Part shown: positions 26,202 to 33,989 of the stretch, in pieces
Layout: each line of letters opens with the position of its first letter
Position numbering within the stretch: position 1 is the first letter of the stretch
Source of the DNA: Mycobacterium sp. 236(2023)
Lineage (GTDB): Bacteria > Actinomycetota > Actinomycetes > Mycobacteriales > Mycobacteriaceae
Length of the DNA: 64,000 nucleotides
Direction of reading: 5' to 3'
Assembly: GCF_029623955.1 (NCBI RefSeq)
Contig: NZ_JARSBP010000004.1
Coordinates: 558,001-622,000, forward strand
The notes under the pieces: generated by a model
What the model saw: the letters and a program-made list of their open reading frames with translations, nothing else
What the model was told of the DNA's origin: nothing
Database searches by the model: none
Made by a program: the position numbers and the translations under genes

Positions 26202-26681
26202 CTACTGGGGTGGGCGGGACACGCACTGGGCGAGATACAGCTCCTCGCCCAGCTTGTTCATCAGCTCCAGTTGGGTTTCGAGGTAGTCGATGTGCAGTTC
26301 CTCGTCGGCGAGGATCTCCTCGAACAGGGAGGCCGACGTCGCGTCGCCCTTGCTGCGGCACATGATGACGCCGGGCCGCAGGCGGGCCACGACCTCCTTC
26401 TCGATCTCGAGGTCGGCCTCGAACTGCTCGCGCACGGTCTGCCCGACCCGCAGCGAGAACAGGCGCTGATAGTTCGGCAGGCCGTCGAGGAGGAGAATTC
26501 TGTCGGTGATCTTCTCCGCGTGAACCATTTCTTCGAACGATTCTTTACGCGTGTGCTCTGCCAATTCGGTAAAGCCCCAGTTGTCCTGCATCTTGGAATG
26601 CAGAAAGTACTGATTAATCGCCGTCAATTCGCTCGTCAATTGCTCGTTGAGCAATTTCAGAACCTCGGGATCGCCTTGCAT
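26202..26681 (-). CDS. bfr: Bacterioferritin (BfrA type, heme-binding)
   Basis: A 159-residue four-helix ferritin subunit that stores iron as a 24-mer. All di-iron ferroxidase ligands are present at standard positions: E18, E51, H54, E94, E127 and H130. M52 in EEMVHAEK is the heme-binding methionine. The start has AGGAG upstream at good spacing. M. tuberculosis bfrA is activated by IdeR under iron excess; here two IdeR-like boxes lie in the 238-base region shared with the divergent gene at 26920. It is the first gene of the leftward run into the MFS, AhpD-like, GlnA3 and FluG-like genes. Confidence 0.95.
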   Translation of the reverse strand: MQGDPEVLKLLNEQLTSELTAINQYFLHSKMQDNWGFTELAEHTRKESFEEMVHAEKITDRILLLDGLPNYQRLFSLRVGQTVREQFEADLEIEKEVVARLRPGVIMCRSKGDATSASLFEEILADEELHIDYLETQLELMNKLGEELYLAQCVSRPPQ

Positions 26682-26867
26682 GACGTGCTCCTAAACACTG
26701 GGGGCTGATTCGGTGCGCTATCTGCACGGGCTGCGTGCCAGCCCTTTCAATCTAGTGCATTTCCGACCGTAAAACCGCGCCGCAGTGGCGGTTCGGCGAC
26801 CGATTTCGGGATCTTTTGGGATGTTGAGTCCCAGATCAGGGCCATGGTCTGGACTGCCTACGCTAAG

Positions 26868-26886
26868 TAAGGTTAGACTGCGCTAA
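26868..26886. promoter_or_regulatory. IdeR-like iron box 1
   Basis: TAAGGTTAGACTGCGCTAA agrees with the mycobacterial iron box TTAGGTTAGGCTAACCTAA at 14 of 19 bases; the left half is nearly perfect and the right half is poor. A better right half, GCTAACC, follows at shifted spacing (26882-26888). It lies about 190 bases upstream of bfr and 35 bases from box 2. Confidence 0.5.
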
Positions 26887-26902
26887 CCGTTTCGCCGGAC
26901 TA

Positions 26903-26921
26903 ATAGGTAAGGGTAACCAAT
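26903..26921. promoter_or_regulatory. IdeR-like iron box 2 overlapping the start of the gene at 26920
   Basis: ATAGGTAAGGGTAACCAAT matches the iron-box consensus at 14 of 19 bases, with both half-sites recognisable. It overlaps the ribosome-binding site and the ATG at 26920, so IdeR bound here would be expected to block that gene while sitting in an upstream, activating position for bfr. Tandem boxes are known upstream of M. tuberculosis bfrA. Confidence 0.6.
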
Positions 26922-27552
26922 GGGTGAGTACAGCCTCCACTCATTCATCCTTGCCTGCGATTTCCGGGTCGACGACGTGGATTTGATGTGGAAATGGCTG
27001 AACAAGCATCGAGATGGCCTGTACTCGATCGGCGCCCACCATGTCGTGCTGTACGAATCCATATGGGAGCCGCGCCGGGTATTGGTGACCATCGGCATCA
27101 GGCAGGCCCATTCCATTCGGGACGTACTGAGTTCACCCGCAATTTTCGAATGGTTCGATATTTCCGGCGCTGATGACATCCCGCCGATCTTCGGTGGTGA
27201 GGTGGTCGAGAAGATCAACCTGGACGGCGACGACTCCGAAGGGCACGTCGGCCGGGTCGTCGTCGGTGTCATGTCGTCGGTCGAAGACGTCGCGACGCTG
27301 ATGGACAAAGTGCACGACGGACTGGAGCGGTTCAAGCAGGGCGGCGTCCGCAAGATCTGGGTCTACCGGGCGCTCGACGACGGTCACGAGGTCCTGATCC
27401 TCCAAGAGATCGCCGACGAGAGCAGTGCCCGGCAGTGGATCGAGCACCCCGACGCCGCGGCCGAATGGATGACCAACGCAGGCATGGGCGCCTACCCCAC
27501 CCGCTTCGTCGGCAGGTTCGCCCACCTGATGAGCGTTGGCGAGCAGGTGTAG
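26920..27552 (+). CDS. Conserved mycobacterial hypothetical protein next to bacterioferritin
   Basis: A 210-residue soluble protein without a recognised catalytic motif. The pattern suggests two ferredoxin-like alpha/beta halves: GEYSLHSFILACDFRVDDVDLMWKWL and VGVMSSVEDVATLMDKVHDGLERF each precede a beta-rich stretch (RRVLVTIGIR; RKIWVYRALDDGHEVLILQE), like dimeric alpha-beta barrel proteins in tandem. I believe it corresponds to Rv1874, close to bfrA in M. tuberculosis. Start ATG 26920 lies within an IdeR-like box. bfd starts two bases after its stop, so both are probably expressed together under iron control. Confidence 0.75.
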   Translation: MGEYSLHSFILACDFRVDDVDLMWKWLNKHRDGLYSIGAHHVVLYESIWEPRRVLVTIGIRQAHSIRDVLSSPAIFEWFDISGADDIPPIFGGEVVEKINLDGDDSEGHVGRVVVGVMSSVEDVATLMDKVHDGLERFKQGGVRKIWVYRALDDGHEVLILQEIADESSARQWIEHPDAAAEWMTNAGMGAYPTRFVGRFAHLMSVGEQV

Positions 27553-27554
27553 CG

Positions 27555-27749
27555 ATGTTCGTCTGCCTGTGCACCGGAACCACCAGCCACGTGGTCAACG
27601 AAGTCGTGGCCAACGGTGCACGCACCTCCCGCGAGATCGCCGAGGCCTGCGGGGCCGGCGGCGACTGCGGACGGTGCAGGCGCACGCTGCGGGCGATCAT
27701 CGAATCCCATTTCCAGGCCGTCGATCGCGCGCGCGAGAGCGTGCTCTAA
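27555..27749 (+). CDS. bfd: Bacterioferritin-associated ferredoxin (Bfd)
   Basis: A 64-residue [2Fe-2S] protein with the four Cys ligands of the Bfd fold: C4 and C6 (FVCLC) plus C38 and C41 (GDCGRC). It passes electrons to bacterioferritin to reduce and release stored iron. The ATG follows the stop of the preceding gene by two bases. Its TAA overlaps the stop of the convergent enoyl-CoA hydratase gene by four bases. Divergent placement from bfr, with iron boxes between, allows opposite regulation of iron storage and release. Confidence 0.92.
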   Translation: MFVCLCTGTTSHVVNEVVANGARTSREIAEACGAGGDCGRCRRTLRAIIESHFQAVDRARESVL

Positions 27750-28498
27750 CTCTTTCCGGTGAACTCGGCGAGCGCGGCCGCGTTGGCAACTCCGCCGAGC
27801 AGCTCCTGGAAGTGCGCGTTTTCGCGCTGGGTCGCCGCTGCGATCTCGGCGCGATATGGCGCCACGATCGTCTTCTTCACCGCGACCAGGCTCGGAATCG
27901 AGCGCGAGGCAAGGATTTCGGCGTGCCTACGGGCCTCCGGCAGCAGATCGTCGGGCTCGCAGACTTTCCAGGCAATACCCATCTCCTTGGCTTCGTCGGC
28001 GCCGACCCATTCCGACGACAGCAGCAGCCAAGCCGCGTTCTGCCTACCGATCAGCTGCGGCAACAGATATGACGACGCCGCCTCAGGTGCGACGCCCAGG
28101 CTGGTGAACGGACACTTCAACCGGGCCGCCGTGGACATGAAGACGAGGTCGGCATAGCCGAGGATCGTCGTGCCGATGCCGAGGCCGACACCGTTGACCG
28201 CGCAGATCAACGGCTTCGGCAGATCGATGAGCGCGTCGATCATGGTCGTGAAATGGCTGCCCTCCGTGGTCAGCGAACCGTCGGCGATACCCGCCTGCAT
28301 CTCCTTGAGGTCGTTGCCCGCGCTGAACGCCCGCCCGGCACCGGTGATGATCACGACCGCGACGTCGGGGTCCTCGGCGGCGTCGCGCAACGCCGTCGCG
28401 GTGGCAAGGTAGAGCTCCTGGTTGAACGCGTTGAGTGCGTCGGGCCGGTTCAGGACCAGGGTGCGGACGCGGTTCTCGTCGCTGATCTGCAGAGTCAC
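27746..28498 (-). CDS. Enoyl-CoA hydratase/isomerase family protein
   Basis: A 250-residue crotonase. The oxyanion-hole segments GAGRAFSAGNDLKEM and NGVGLGIGTTILGYAD are intact, and the substrate-binding LGVAPEAASSYLLPQLIG is present. In the second catalytic position Ala-Pro-Glu-Ala-Ala is seen, so one Glu is retained; hydratase or isomerase activity cannot be decided. GTG 28498 (VTLQISDENRVRTLVLNRP) is the natural start; the longer frame to 28570 is not homologous. It lies ten bases after the EthD-like gene, suggesting a two-gene operon. Confidence 0.88.
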   Translation of the reverse strand: MTLQISDENRVRTLVLNRPDALNAFNQELYLATATALRDAAEDPDVAVVIITGAGRAFSAGNDLKEMQAGIADGSLTTEGSHFTTMIDALIDLPKPLICAVNGVGLGIGTTILGYADLVFMSTAARLKCPFTSLGVAPEAASSYLLPQLIGRQNAAWLLLSSEWVGADEAKEMGIAWKVCEPDDLLPEARRHAEILASRSIPSLVAVKKTIVAPYRAEIAAATQRENAHFQELLGGVANAAALAEFTGKS

Positions 28499-28508
28499 GG
28501 CGGTGAGC

Positions 28509-29216
28509 CTATCGCGGCGCGTCGAACGGGCTGCGCAGCACGTAGCGACTCGTCGGGACCGTGTCGACATTCTGATTGGCGCCGAATGCCGTTGTGCTGG
28601 CTACCATCTTGGTCATCCGGTCACTGAGGTCGGCGTCGTCGGCGGCCCCGAAGAACGCGTGCAGATCGGACGTGGCCTCGATCGGAAACAGTTCCTCGAC
28701 GATCGCGTCGATCCGCGGCGCATCGTCGGTGAGGGCCCGCACCACGGTGTTCTGCGTATAGCCGAACGTCGACTGGGTGTCGATCGCGACCTGGGTGTGG
28801 TCGCGATGCCAGCGGTGCAGCCACGTCGTCTCGTCGAGTTCTGCCGGCCTGCGGAGCAGCGCCACGTTCGCGAAGCCGGGCGTGCGCTCACCGGGATCGG
28901 TACGCGGCCCGGAAAGAGGCACCGATTCAGTCACCAGATAGGCGGCCACTTGGTCGCACAGCTCACCCAAAAACGTTGTCGCGCCGCGGATGTGGTCCCC
29001 ATAGTACTGCGGGGTCCAGACGCTCACCAACGCGATCACAGGGGGGTCGAGCGTGGTCAGCGTCATCAGCGAATCGGCGACCGCTGCATCGCGGACATTG
29101 ACCGTCACGCCGGGTGCGCCGCTGTCGAGCAGCGTTGCGGCGACATCGGTGCGCAACCGGGTGCACCAGGCCTCGTCGCCCGGCTCGCCCCGCATGGCGA
29201 TGATGACTTTCTCCAC
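28509..29216 (-). CDS. EthD-domain-like (dimeric alpha-beta barrel) protein
   Basis: A 235-residue protein that reads as two ferredoxin-like halves. MEKVIIAMRGEPGDEAWCTRL begins the first and TTWLHRWHRDHTQVAIDTQSTFGYTQNTVVRAL is the EthD-type second half with conserved His residues. Such proteins often accompany lipid or ring-degrading operons, here an enoyl-CoA hydratase ten bases downstream. No catalytic role is proven for the family. GTG start at 29216, divergent from the FUSC exporter gene by 31 bases. Confidence 0.7.
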   Translation of the reverse strand: MEKVIIAMRGEPGDEAWCTRLRTDVAATLLDSGAPGVTVNVRDAAVADSLMTLTTLDPPVIALVSVWTPQYYGDHIRGATTFLGELCDQVAAYLVTESVPLSGPRTDPGERTPGFANVALLRRPAELDETTWLHRWHRDHTQVAIDTQSTFGYTQNTVVRALTDDAPRIDAIVEELFPIEATSDLHAFFGAADDADLSDRMTKMVASTTAFGANQNVDTVPTSRYVLRSPFDAPR

Positions 29217-29247
29217 CCCGCGAACATAGCCGGGTCAGAATGGACAG

Positions 29248-31260
29248 ATGCTCAAGGGTCTGGCGCTCAAGCCGCTGCTGCCGGACCTTGCTGCGCTCCT
29301 GCGCTGCCTGATCGGCGTGGTGGTCGTCGCCGTGGTCGCCGTCAAGTGGGGGCCGGCAGGGTCGGTGACGGCCGTCGTCGCCTCGTCAGCCATCGCGGGT
29401 GCTACCGCGTTCCAGGACAGCCCGCGGTCGCGGGTGCCCTTCGTCTATCTCGTGTCGACGCTGTCCGCTCTCGCCGTCCTCCTCGGCGCGCTCACATCCT
29501 CACTCACCGCCCTGCTCGTCGTCGTGGTGGCGCTGTGGTGTTTCGGAACGGCGATGCTGTGGTCGCACGGTCCGAATGCCGGTCTGATCGGCGCCGCGTC
29601 GGCAGCTCTACTGGTGACCGCGCCGCCGGTCGCCCCGTCGTTGGCGACGACGCTGGGCACCGCGGCCCTGGCCTTCGCGGGCGGGCTCACCCAGGCGCTG
29701 GTGATCGCGCTGTGGCCGCCGCAGCGCTGGCGCACCCAACGCGACGCATTGGTGCGGGCCTACGGATCACTGGCCACCGACGCGAGACGACTCGGCAACG
29801 GCAGCACGGCCGAGGGCTGGGCCGTCGACACCGAACCGCTGGTCTCACTTCGGGAGGCGTTCACGACAGGTGACGGCACCAAGCGGCGACGATCGGCGGA
29901 GCACCGCGGCTGGTACGCGCTCCCGGAGCGGATCGCTGCGACGCTGACCGATACGGCAGGCATGCCCCGGTCGGACCCGCTGTCGCGCGTCCTCTCCGAA
30001 GCCGCGGACACCATGGCGGCGGTCGCCGACACCAGCCGCTCCGGCCGCGTCGGCACAGACGTCGCCATCGGTCGCTTCGACAGTGTCGCCAGAGAGGCGG
30101 TGGGCCCTGAAACAGGGGTCGTGCAACGACTCTCGGCGCTGTTGCACGAGGCCGCGGCGATGCGACTTGGTGACTTCGTCCCATCCACCCCGGACGCCGT
30201 CCGGCTGCGGCGGCCAGAGCTCCCGAGCTCGGTTCGTTCCGCCGTCCAGGGCATGCGCAGCCACCTTGCCTGGCACTCGCCGGTGTTTCGCCACGCCGTG
30301 CGGCTTGCGGTCGCCGTCGCGCTCGCCTGCGGTGTCGAGCGTTACGCCGAAGTCCCGTACGGCTATTGGATACCGCTGACAGTGTTGATGGTTTTGCGCC
30401 CGGAGACCGCACACACCTACACCCGTTGCGTGGGCCGGGTGTCGGGCACCGCCGCCGGCATCGTCATCACCTCGACGGTGCTGTTCGTCGTCGACCCGTC
30501 GATCGTGGCGTCGGCGGCGCTGGCCGTCGTCGTCATCGGCATCGCGTACCTCGTGTCGGGTCTCGGGTATGTCGCGATATCGGCGGCGGTCACCGCCGCG
30601 GCGGTGTTCCTGCTCGACATCGGCAGGGCCGGCCTGCCGCCGTCGATGAGTGACCCGCTGGTGGCCGTACTCGTGGGTGGGGCGCTGGCCGTGATCGCTC
30701 ACGTCGTCTTGCCCGACGATGAGCTGACGCGGCTCGCCCAGCGGGCGGGCGAGCTTCTCAAGACCGAGATCGACTATGCCGCAACGGTGATCAAGGGGTA
30801 TGTGCACGAGTCGGACAATCCGGCCGACGAGGTGACGTCGGCATGGCAGCGCGCGTACCGGGCCAGGGCGGCGTTCGAGGCGACGACGGGAGCCATGCGG
30901 ATGGAGTCGCGCGATCTGCGCCACTGGCTGCGTTCGTATCGGACGGCGCTCAACGCCGTCACCAGTTCGTGCACGACGCTGGAATCGCATCTGCCGGACC
31001 GCCCGGTCACCACCGACCGCGAGTTCGTCCTCACCGTGGACGAATACGTCGAAGCCCTGTGCGGAGACCCACCGACCGCGGCATCGCCGTGGACCGTCGA
31101 CGCGTCCGAATTGGGCGCCGCCGAGCAGCGGTTGCGGGAGGCGGTGCCCAGGCACGGCTCCGAAGATGCCCCCGCGCGCGTCCTCGTCGCCGAGGTGGGT
31201 GCGATCACCCGCAGCTTGTCGGCGATCTCGGTCAGCCCCGCGCCCACCGCGGCTCGATGA
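29248..31260 (+). CDS. FUSC-family (aromatic-acid exporter-like) membrane protein
   Basis: A 670-residue inner-membrane protein with two clusters of TM helices (about residues 15-165 and 350-470), each followed by a cytoplasmic region. This is the architecture of the FUSC/AaeB-like family of proposed efflux proteins; YGYWIPLTVLMVLRPETAHTYTRCVGRVSGTAAG is the family signature. The C-terminal region (about 490-670) is soluble and helical. Its 3' end overlaps the convergent thioesterase gene by 29 bases. Substrate unknown. Confidence 0.82.
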   Translation: MLKGLALKPLLPDLAALLRCLIGVVVVAVVAVKWGPAGSVTAVVASSAIAGATAFQDSPRSRVPFVYLVSTLSALAVLLGALTSSLTALLVVVVALWCFGTAMLWSHGPNAGLIGAASAALLVTAPPVAPSLATTLGTAALAFAGGLTQALVIALWPPQRWRTQRDALVRAYGSLATDARRLGNGSTAEGWAVDTEPLVSLREAFTTGDGTKRRRSAEHRGWYALPERIAATLTDTAGMPRSDPLSRVLSEAADTMAAVADTSRSGRVGTDVAIGRFDSVAREAVGPETGVVQRLSALLHEAAAMRLGDFVPSTPDAVRLRRPELPSSVRSAVQGMRSHLAWHSPVFRHAVRLAVAVALACGVERYAEVPYGYWIPLTVLMVLRPETAHTYTRCVGRVSGTAAGIVITSTVLFVVDPSIVASAALAVVVIGIAYLVSGLGYVAISAAVTAAAVFLLDIGRAGLPPSMSDPLVAVLVGGALAVIAHVVLPDDELTRLAQRAGELLKTEIDYAATVIKGYVHESDNPADEVTSAWQRAYRARAAFEATTGAMRMESRDLRHWLRSYRTALNAVTSSCTTLESHLPDRPVTTDREFVLTVDEYVEALCGDPPTAASPWTVDASELGAAEQRLREAVPRHGSEDAPARVLVAEVGAITRSLSAISVSPAPTAAR

Positions 31261-31858
31261 ACACCGCCTCGGCCTCCACGGTGATCCCGGTGTCGTCGGC
31301 GATGTGGCCGGTGGCGTAGGTCTTGAACCCGTCGGTGTGGGTGATCCGGGCCTCGGAGTGCAGCTTGCCAAGGGGCGTCAACCGCCGGTAGCGCACGGTG
31401 ATCGTGCCGGTGAGGCGATGGACCCCCGGCTTGCTCGCCGCGTCGCCGAGCACGTGGTCGAGGATCTTGGCCGAGACTCCGCCGTGCACATGTCCGGGCG
31501 GACCCTCGAATGCGGCGCCCAGATAGAAGTCGCTCCAAGCCGATCCGTCTTCGCCCTTGTGGATCACCAGCGGTGGCGCTGTTGGGTTACGCACGCCGAT
31601 CACCGCATTCCCCCACGGCATCGACTGACCTTCGGCACCGAACTGGATTCCGAACGCCCCCTCGCACTGTGCGCCGCGCAGTCGGGCCGTCGCGGATTCG
31701 ATCTCGGCCTTGGCCGCGGCAACGGCGTCGGGGCCGACCTCGGTGCGGATGGTCGCGTCGATCAGTTCGCGCACCGATTCGGTGAGGGGTTCATACATGG
31801 CTCGCAGCCGTGCGATGTCCGCGGCGCCGAGTCCGTCGACGTGGGTGTAGTCCAGCAC
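31232..31858 (-). CDS. PaaI-family hotdog thioesterase
   Basis: A hotdog-fold acyl-CoA thioesterase, about 208 residues from GTG 31858. The core EGPPGHVHGGVSAKILDHVLGDAA carries the HGG active-site signature and TGTITVRYRRLTPLG is the following strand. The N-terminal 80 residues are a helical extension. The start is uncertain: GTG 31921 would add 21 residues and overlap the TetR gene by 32 bases, and neither has a good ribosome-binding site. Lying downstream of TetR, it may belong to the same regulated unit. Confidence 0.75.
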   Translation of the reverse strand: MLDYTHVDGLGAADIARLRAMYEPLTESVRELIDATIRTEVGPDAVAAAKAEIESATARLRGAQCEGAFGIQFGAEGQSMPWGNAVIGVRNPTAPPLVIHKGEDGSAWSDFYLGAAFEGPPGHVHGGVSAKILDHVLGDAASKPGVHRLTGTITVRYRRLTPLGKLHSEARITHTDGFKTYATGHIADDTGITVEAEAVFIEPRWARG

Positions 31859-31889
31859 CCCTCGACTAGAACACGTGTCAATCTCTGTG

Positions 31890-32447
31890 TCACTGCGGGG
31901 GTGGTCCGACGAGGAGATCACGGATGAGCGGCCGGGCCCAGCGGATGAGTTCGGAGTGCCCGAGTGATGTCGCTGCCGGCGCTTCGATCGCGTAGCGCGT
32001 GGTCGCCAGACCGATCACGAGCGAGCCGATCAGCACGGCCCGCGGGACCGGGTTGTCGGGCGCGACGGCGGCCAGCGTGGGCGCCACCTGCGTGGCGAAC
32101 ACGCCCCGCATGGTTTCGGCGGCTTCGGCGCTGGTCATCGCGGCACGCAGCAGAGCCACGAACGTCGTGTCGCGTTCCCACACCGCGAAGAATCGTTCGA
32201 GCAGAGCGTCTGCCATCGCATCGGGCCCGAGCCCCCTGAGGTCAGGCAGGTGCAGCGTGAATTCCGCTGCGGCGGCGAACAGTCGCTGCTTGTTGCCGAA
32301 GTAGCGGATGACGAGCGCCGCGTCGACGCCGACGTCGGCTGCGATCGCCCGCAGGGTCGTCCGTTCATAACCTTCTGCGCCGAATCTCGCGCGCGCTGCG
32401 TCCAGAATGTCGGCTCGCGTGGCTGCGGCGTTGCGTGCTCGGGTCAT
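31890..32447 (-). CDS. TetR-family regulator, divergent from an FAD monooxygenase
   Basis: A 185-residue repressor with an N-terminal helix-turn-helix (TRADILDAARARFGAEGYERTTLRAIAADVGVDAALVIRYFGNKQRLF) and a helical ligand-binding C-domain. ATG 32447 is preferred; a GTG 18 bases upstream is possible. It is divergent from the monooxygenase at 32534, and the perfect inverted repeat at 32501-32522 in the shared region is the obvious operator, so it very likely represses the monooxygenase and itself. Confidence 0.88.
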   Translation of the reverse strand: MTRARNAAATRADILDAARARFGAEGYERTTLRAIAADVGVDAALVIRYFGNKQRLFAAAAEFTLHLPDLRGLGPDAMADALLERFFAVWERDTTFVALLRAAMTSAEAAETMRGVFATQVAPTLAAVAPDNPVPRAVLIGSLVIGLATTRYAIEAPAATSLGHSELIRWARPLIRDLLVGPPPQ

Positions 32448-32471
32448 CGGCCCAGCATATGTCACCGACCG

Positions 32472-32499
32472 TTGACATCTATGTACGGCGGGCTATGGT
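32472..32499 (+). promoter_or_regulatory. SigA-type promoter for the FAD monooxygenase
   Basis: TTGACA (32472-32477) is followed after 16 bases by TATGGT (32494-32499), a good -35/-10 pair. The expected transcription start falls at about 32505-32507, inside the palindromic operator, so repressor binding would block initiation. Confidence 0.65.
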
Positions 32500-32500
32500 T

Positions 32501-32522
32501 CAAGTCAACAGCCGTTGACTTG
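32501..32522. promoter_or_regulatory. Palindromic TetR operator
   Basis: A perfect inverted repeat: CAAGTCAAC, four bases, GTTGACTTG. It covers the predicted start of transcription of the monooxygenase gene. An additional half-site, CCGTTGAC, lies at 32469-32476 over the -35 element. The divergent TetR gene is the expected binding protein. Confidence 0.75.
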
Positions 32523-32533
32523 AAGGAGTGATC

Positions 32534-33979
32534 ATGAATGCTTCCGAGATTTCCGTCCTGATCGTCGGCGCAGGCCCGACCGGCCTGACTGCGGCGCTGG
32601 AGTTGTCGCGCCTCGGCGTCGCGGTGCGCATCGTCGACCGCGCGAAGGCCGCATCGCCGGAGTCGCGGGCGCTGGCCGTTCAGGCGCGCACGCTGGAGCT
32701 GCTGCGGGTGCGCGGCGTCGGCGAAGCCATGCTTCGGCTGGGTAACAGGGCACACGCCGCCGCGCTCTACGCCGAGGGGCGAAAGCTGGCGCCGATCGAA
32801 TTGCACAGAATGTCAAGCCAATTCAATTTCATCCTGATGCTTGCGCAGTCGGAGACGGAACGACTGCTGGCCGAGCAACTGGAGCGCCACGGCGTCAAAG
32901 TCGAGCGTGGCGTCGAGGTGACCGCAGTGCGGGATTCGACTGCGGGCGTTGATGTCACGCTCTCGAGTGCAGACGCTGAGGAGTCGGTGCGGGCGTCGTA
33001 CGTCATAGCCGCAGACGGTCCGCACAGCACGTTGCGCAAGTCTCTGGGTCTTGGATTCCCGGGGCGCACACTCCCCCAGAACTATGTGCTGGCGGATCTG
33101 CACATCGACGGTGAGTTTGCGCAGGACCAGGTGTCGATATTCCTGGCTACCGACGGCTTCGTCGCGGTGTTCCCGATGGGCGACGGGCGATTCCGGTTGA
33201 TGGCGACCGATCCCGACGGTGTCGTGGCAGGCGATCCTGCCGTCCACGAGATTCAACAGTTGTTCGACCGGGTGGTGCACGTTCCTGCGCGCCTGCACGC
33301 GATGAACTGGAGTTCGCGGTTCCGCATCAACAGCAGGCACATGAAGTCGCTGAGGTCGGGCCGGGTGTTCTTCGGCGGTGACGCCGCGCACGTCCACAGC
33401 CCCGCGGGAGGGCAGGGGATGAACCTCGGCATCCAGGACATGATCAACCTGTCGTGGAAGCTCGCGATGGTGCTCGACGGGCGCGCGAAACCTGAACTGC
33501 TCGACACCTATTCGGCGGAGCGGCTGCCAGTGATCCGCAAGCTGATCCGGTTCACCGAGATCGGTACGCGGGTCTTCAATTCGACGAATCCCGTGGTGCA
33601 CGCGATGCGTATCCGCATGGCACCGAAAGCGCTGGGGCGGGACCGAATTCAGAACGCGGCCGCGTCGATGTTCGGGCAATTGTCGGCTGACTACCGGGGT
33701 CGCGGATTCGGCGAGGGCGACCGGGTGCCCGATGTCGACGGGCTGTACGACGAACTCGACCTGGGCGCGCTGACACTGTTCACCGATGACGGTGCTGTCG
33801 TCGATGCTGCCCGTCGGTGGAATGGGGTAGTGACAGTGCGCGGCGGCCGGTCTGAAGGCTGGATGCTGGTCCGCCCGGACGGCTACCTTGCGGCCTCGGG
33901 GACGGACGGTGCCGAGCTGGCTCGCTTTCTGGAGCAGTGGTTCGTCGCGCAGGCCCGACTTGTCAGTAGTTCGAACTAG
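32534..33979 (+). CDS. Class A FAD-dependent aromatic monooxygenase
   Basis: A 481-residue flavoprotein hydroxylase of the PgaE/RdmE/phenol-hydroxylase type that uses NAD(P)H and O2. VLIVGAGPTGLTAALELSRLG is the FAD-binding motif; IAADGPHSTLRKSLG is the DG motif; VFFGGDAAHVHSPAGGQGMNLGIQD is the GD motif. The C-terminal thioredoxin-like domain is short or degenerate. ATG 32534 lies five bases after AAGGAG. The promoter and operator just upstream show TetR control. It likely acts on an aromatic compound or xenobiotic. Its stop lies inside the SOS box of the next gene. Confidence 0.9.
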   Translation: MNASEISVLIVGAGPTGLTAALELSRLGVAVRIVDRAKAASPESRALAVQARTLELLRVRGVGEAMLRLGNRAHAAALYAEGRKLAPIELHRMSSQFNFILMLAQSETERLLAEQLERHGVKVERGVEVTAVRDSTAGVDVTLSSADAEESVRASYVIAADGPHSTLRKSLGLGFPGRTLPQNYVLADLHIDGEFAQDQVSIFLATDGFVAVFPMGDGRFRLMATDPDGVVAGDPAVHEIQQLFDRVVHVPARLHAMNWSSRFRINSRHMKSLRSGRVFFGGDAAHVHSPAGGQGMNLGIQDMINLSWKLAMVLDGRAKPELLDTYSAERLPVIRKLIRFTEIGTRVFNSTNPVVHAMRIRMAPKALGRDRIQNAAASMFGQLSADYRGRGFGEGDRVPDVDGLYDELDLGALTLFTDDGAVVDAARRWNGVVTVRGGRSEGWMLVRPDGYLAASGTDGAELARFLEQWFVAQARLVSSSN

Positions 33980-33986
33980 TGTTCGA
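33971..33986. promoter_or_regulatory. LexA SOS box upstream of the HNH/13E12 gene
   Basis: TCGAAC-TAGT-GTTCGA is a perfect match to the mycobacterial SOS box TCGAAC-N4-GTTCGA. It ends four bases before the ATG at 33990 and includes the stop codon of the upstream monooxygenase. LexA control of 13E12-family genes is known in M. tuberculosis. Confidence 0.9.
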
Positions 33987-33989
33987 TTC

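Noticed and set aside
29845..31371. Reverse-strand open frame of 508 codons over the FUSC gene
   Set aside because: Arg/His/Asp-rich shadow of the FUSC coding sequence without motif; the FUSC frame has clear TM helices.
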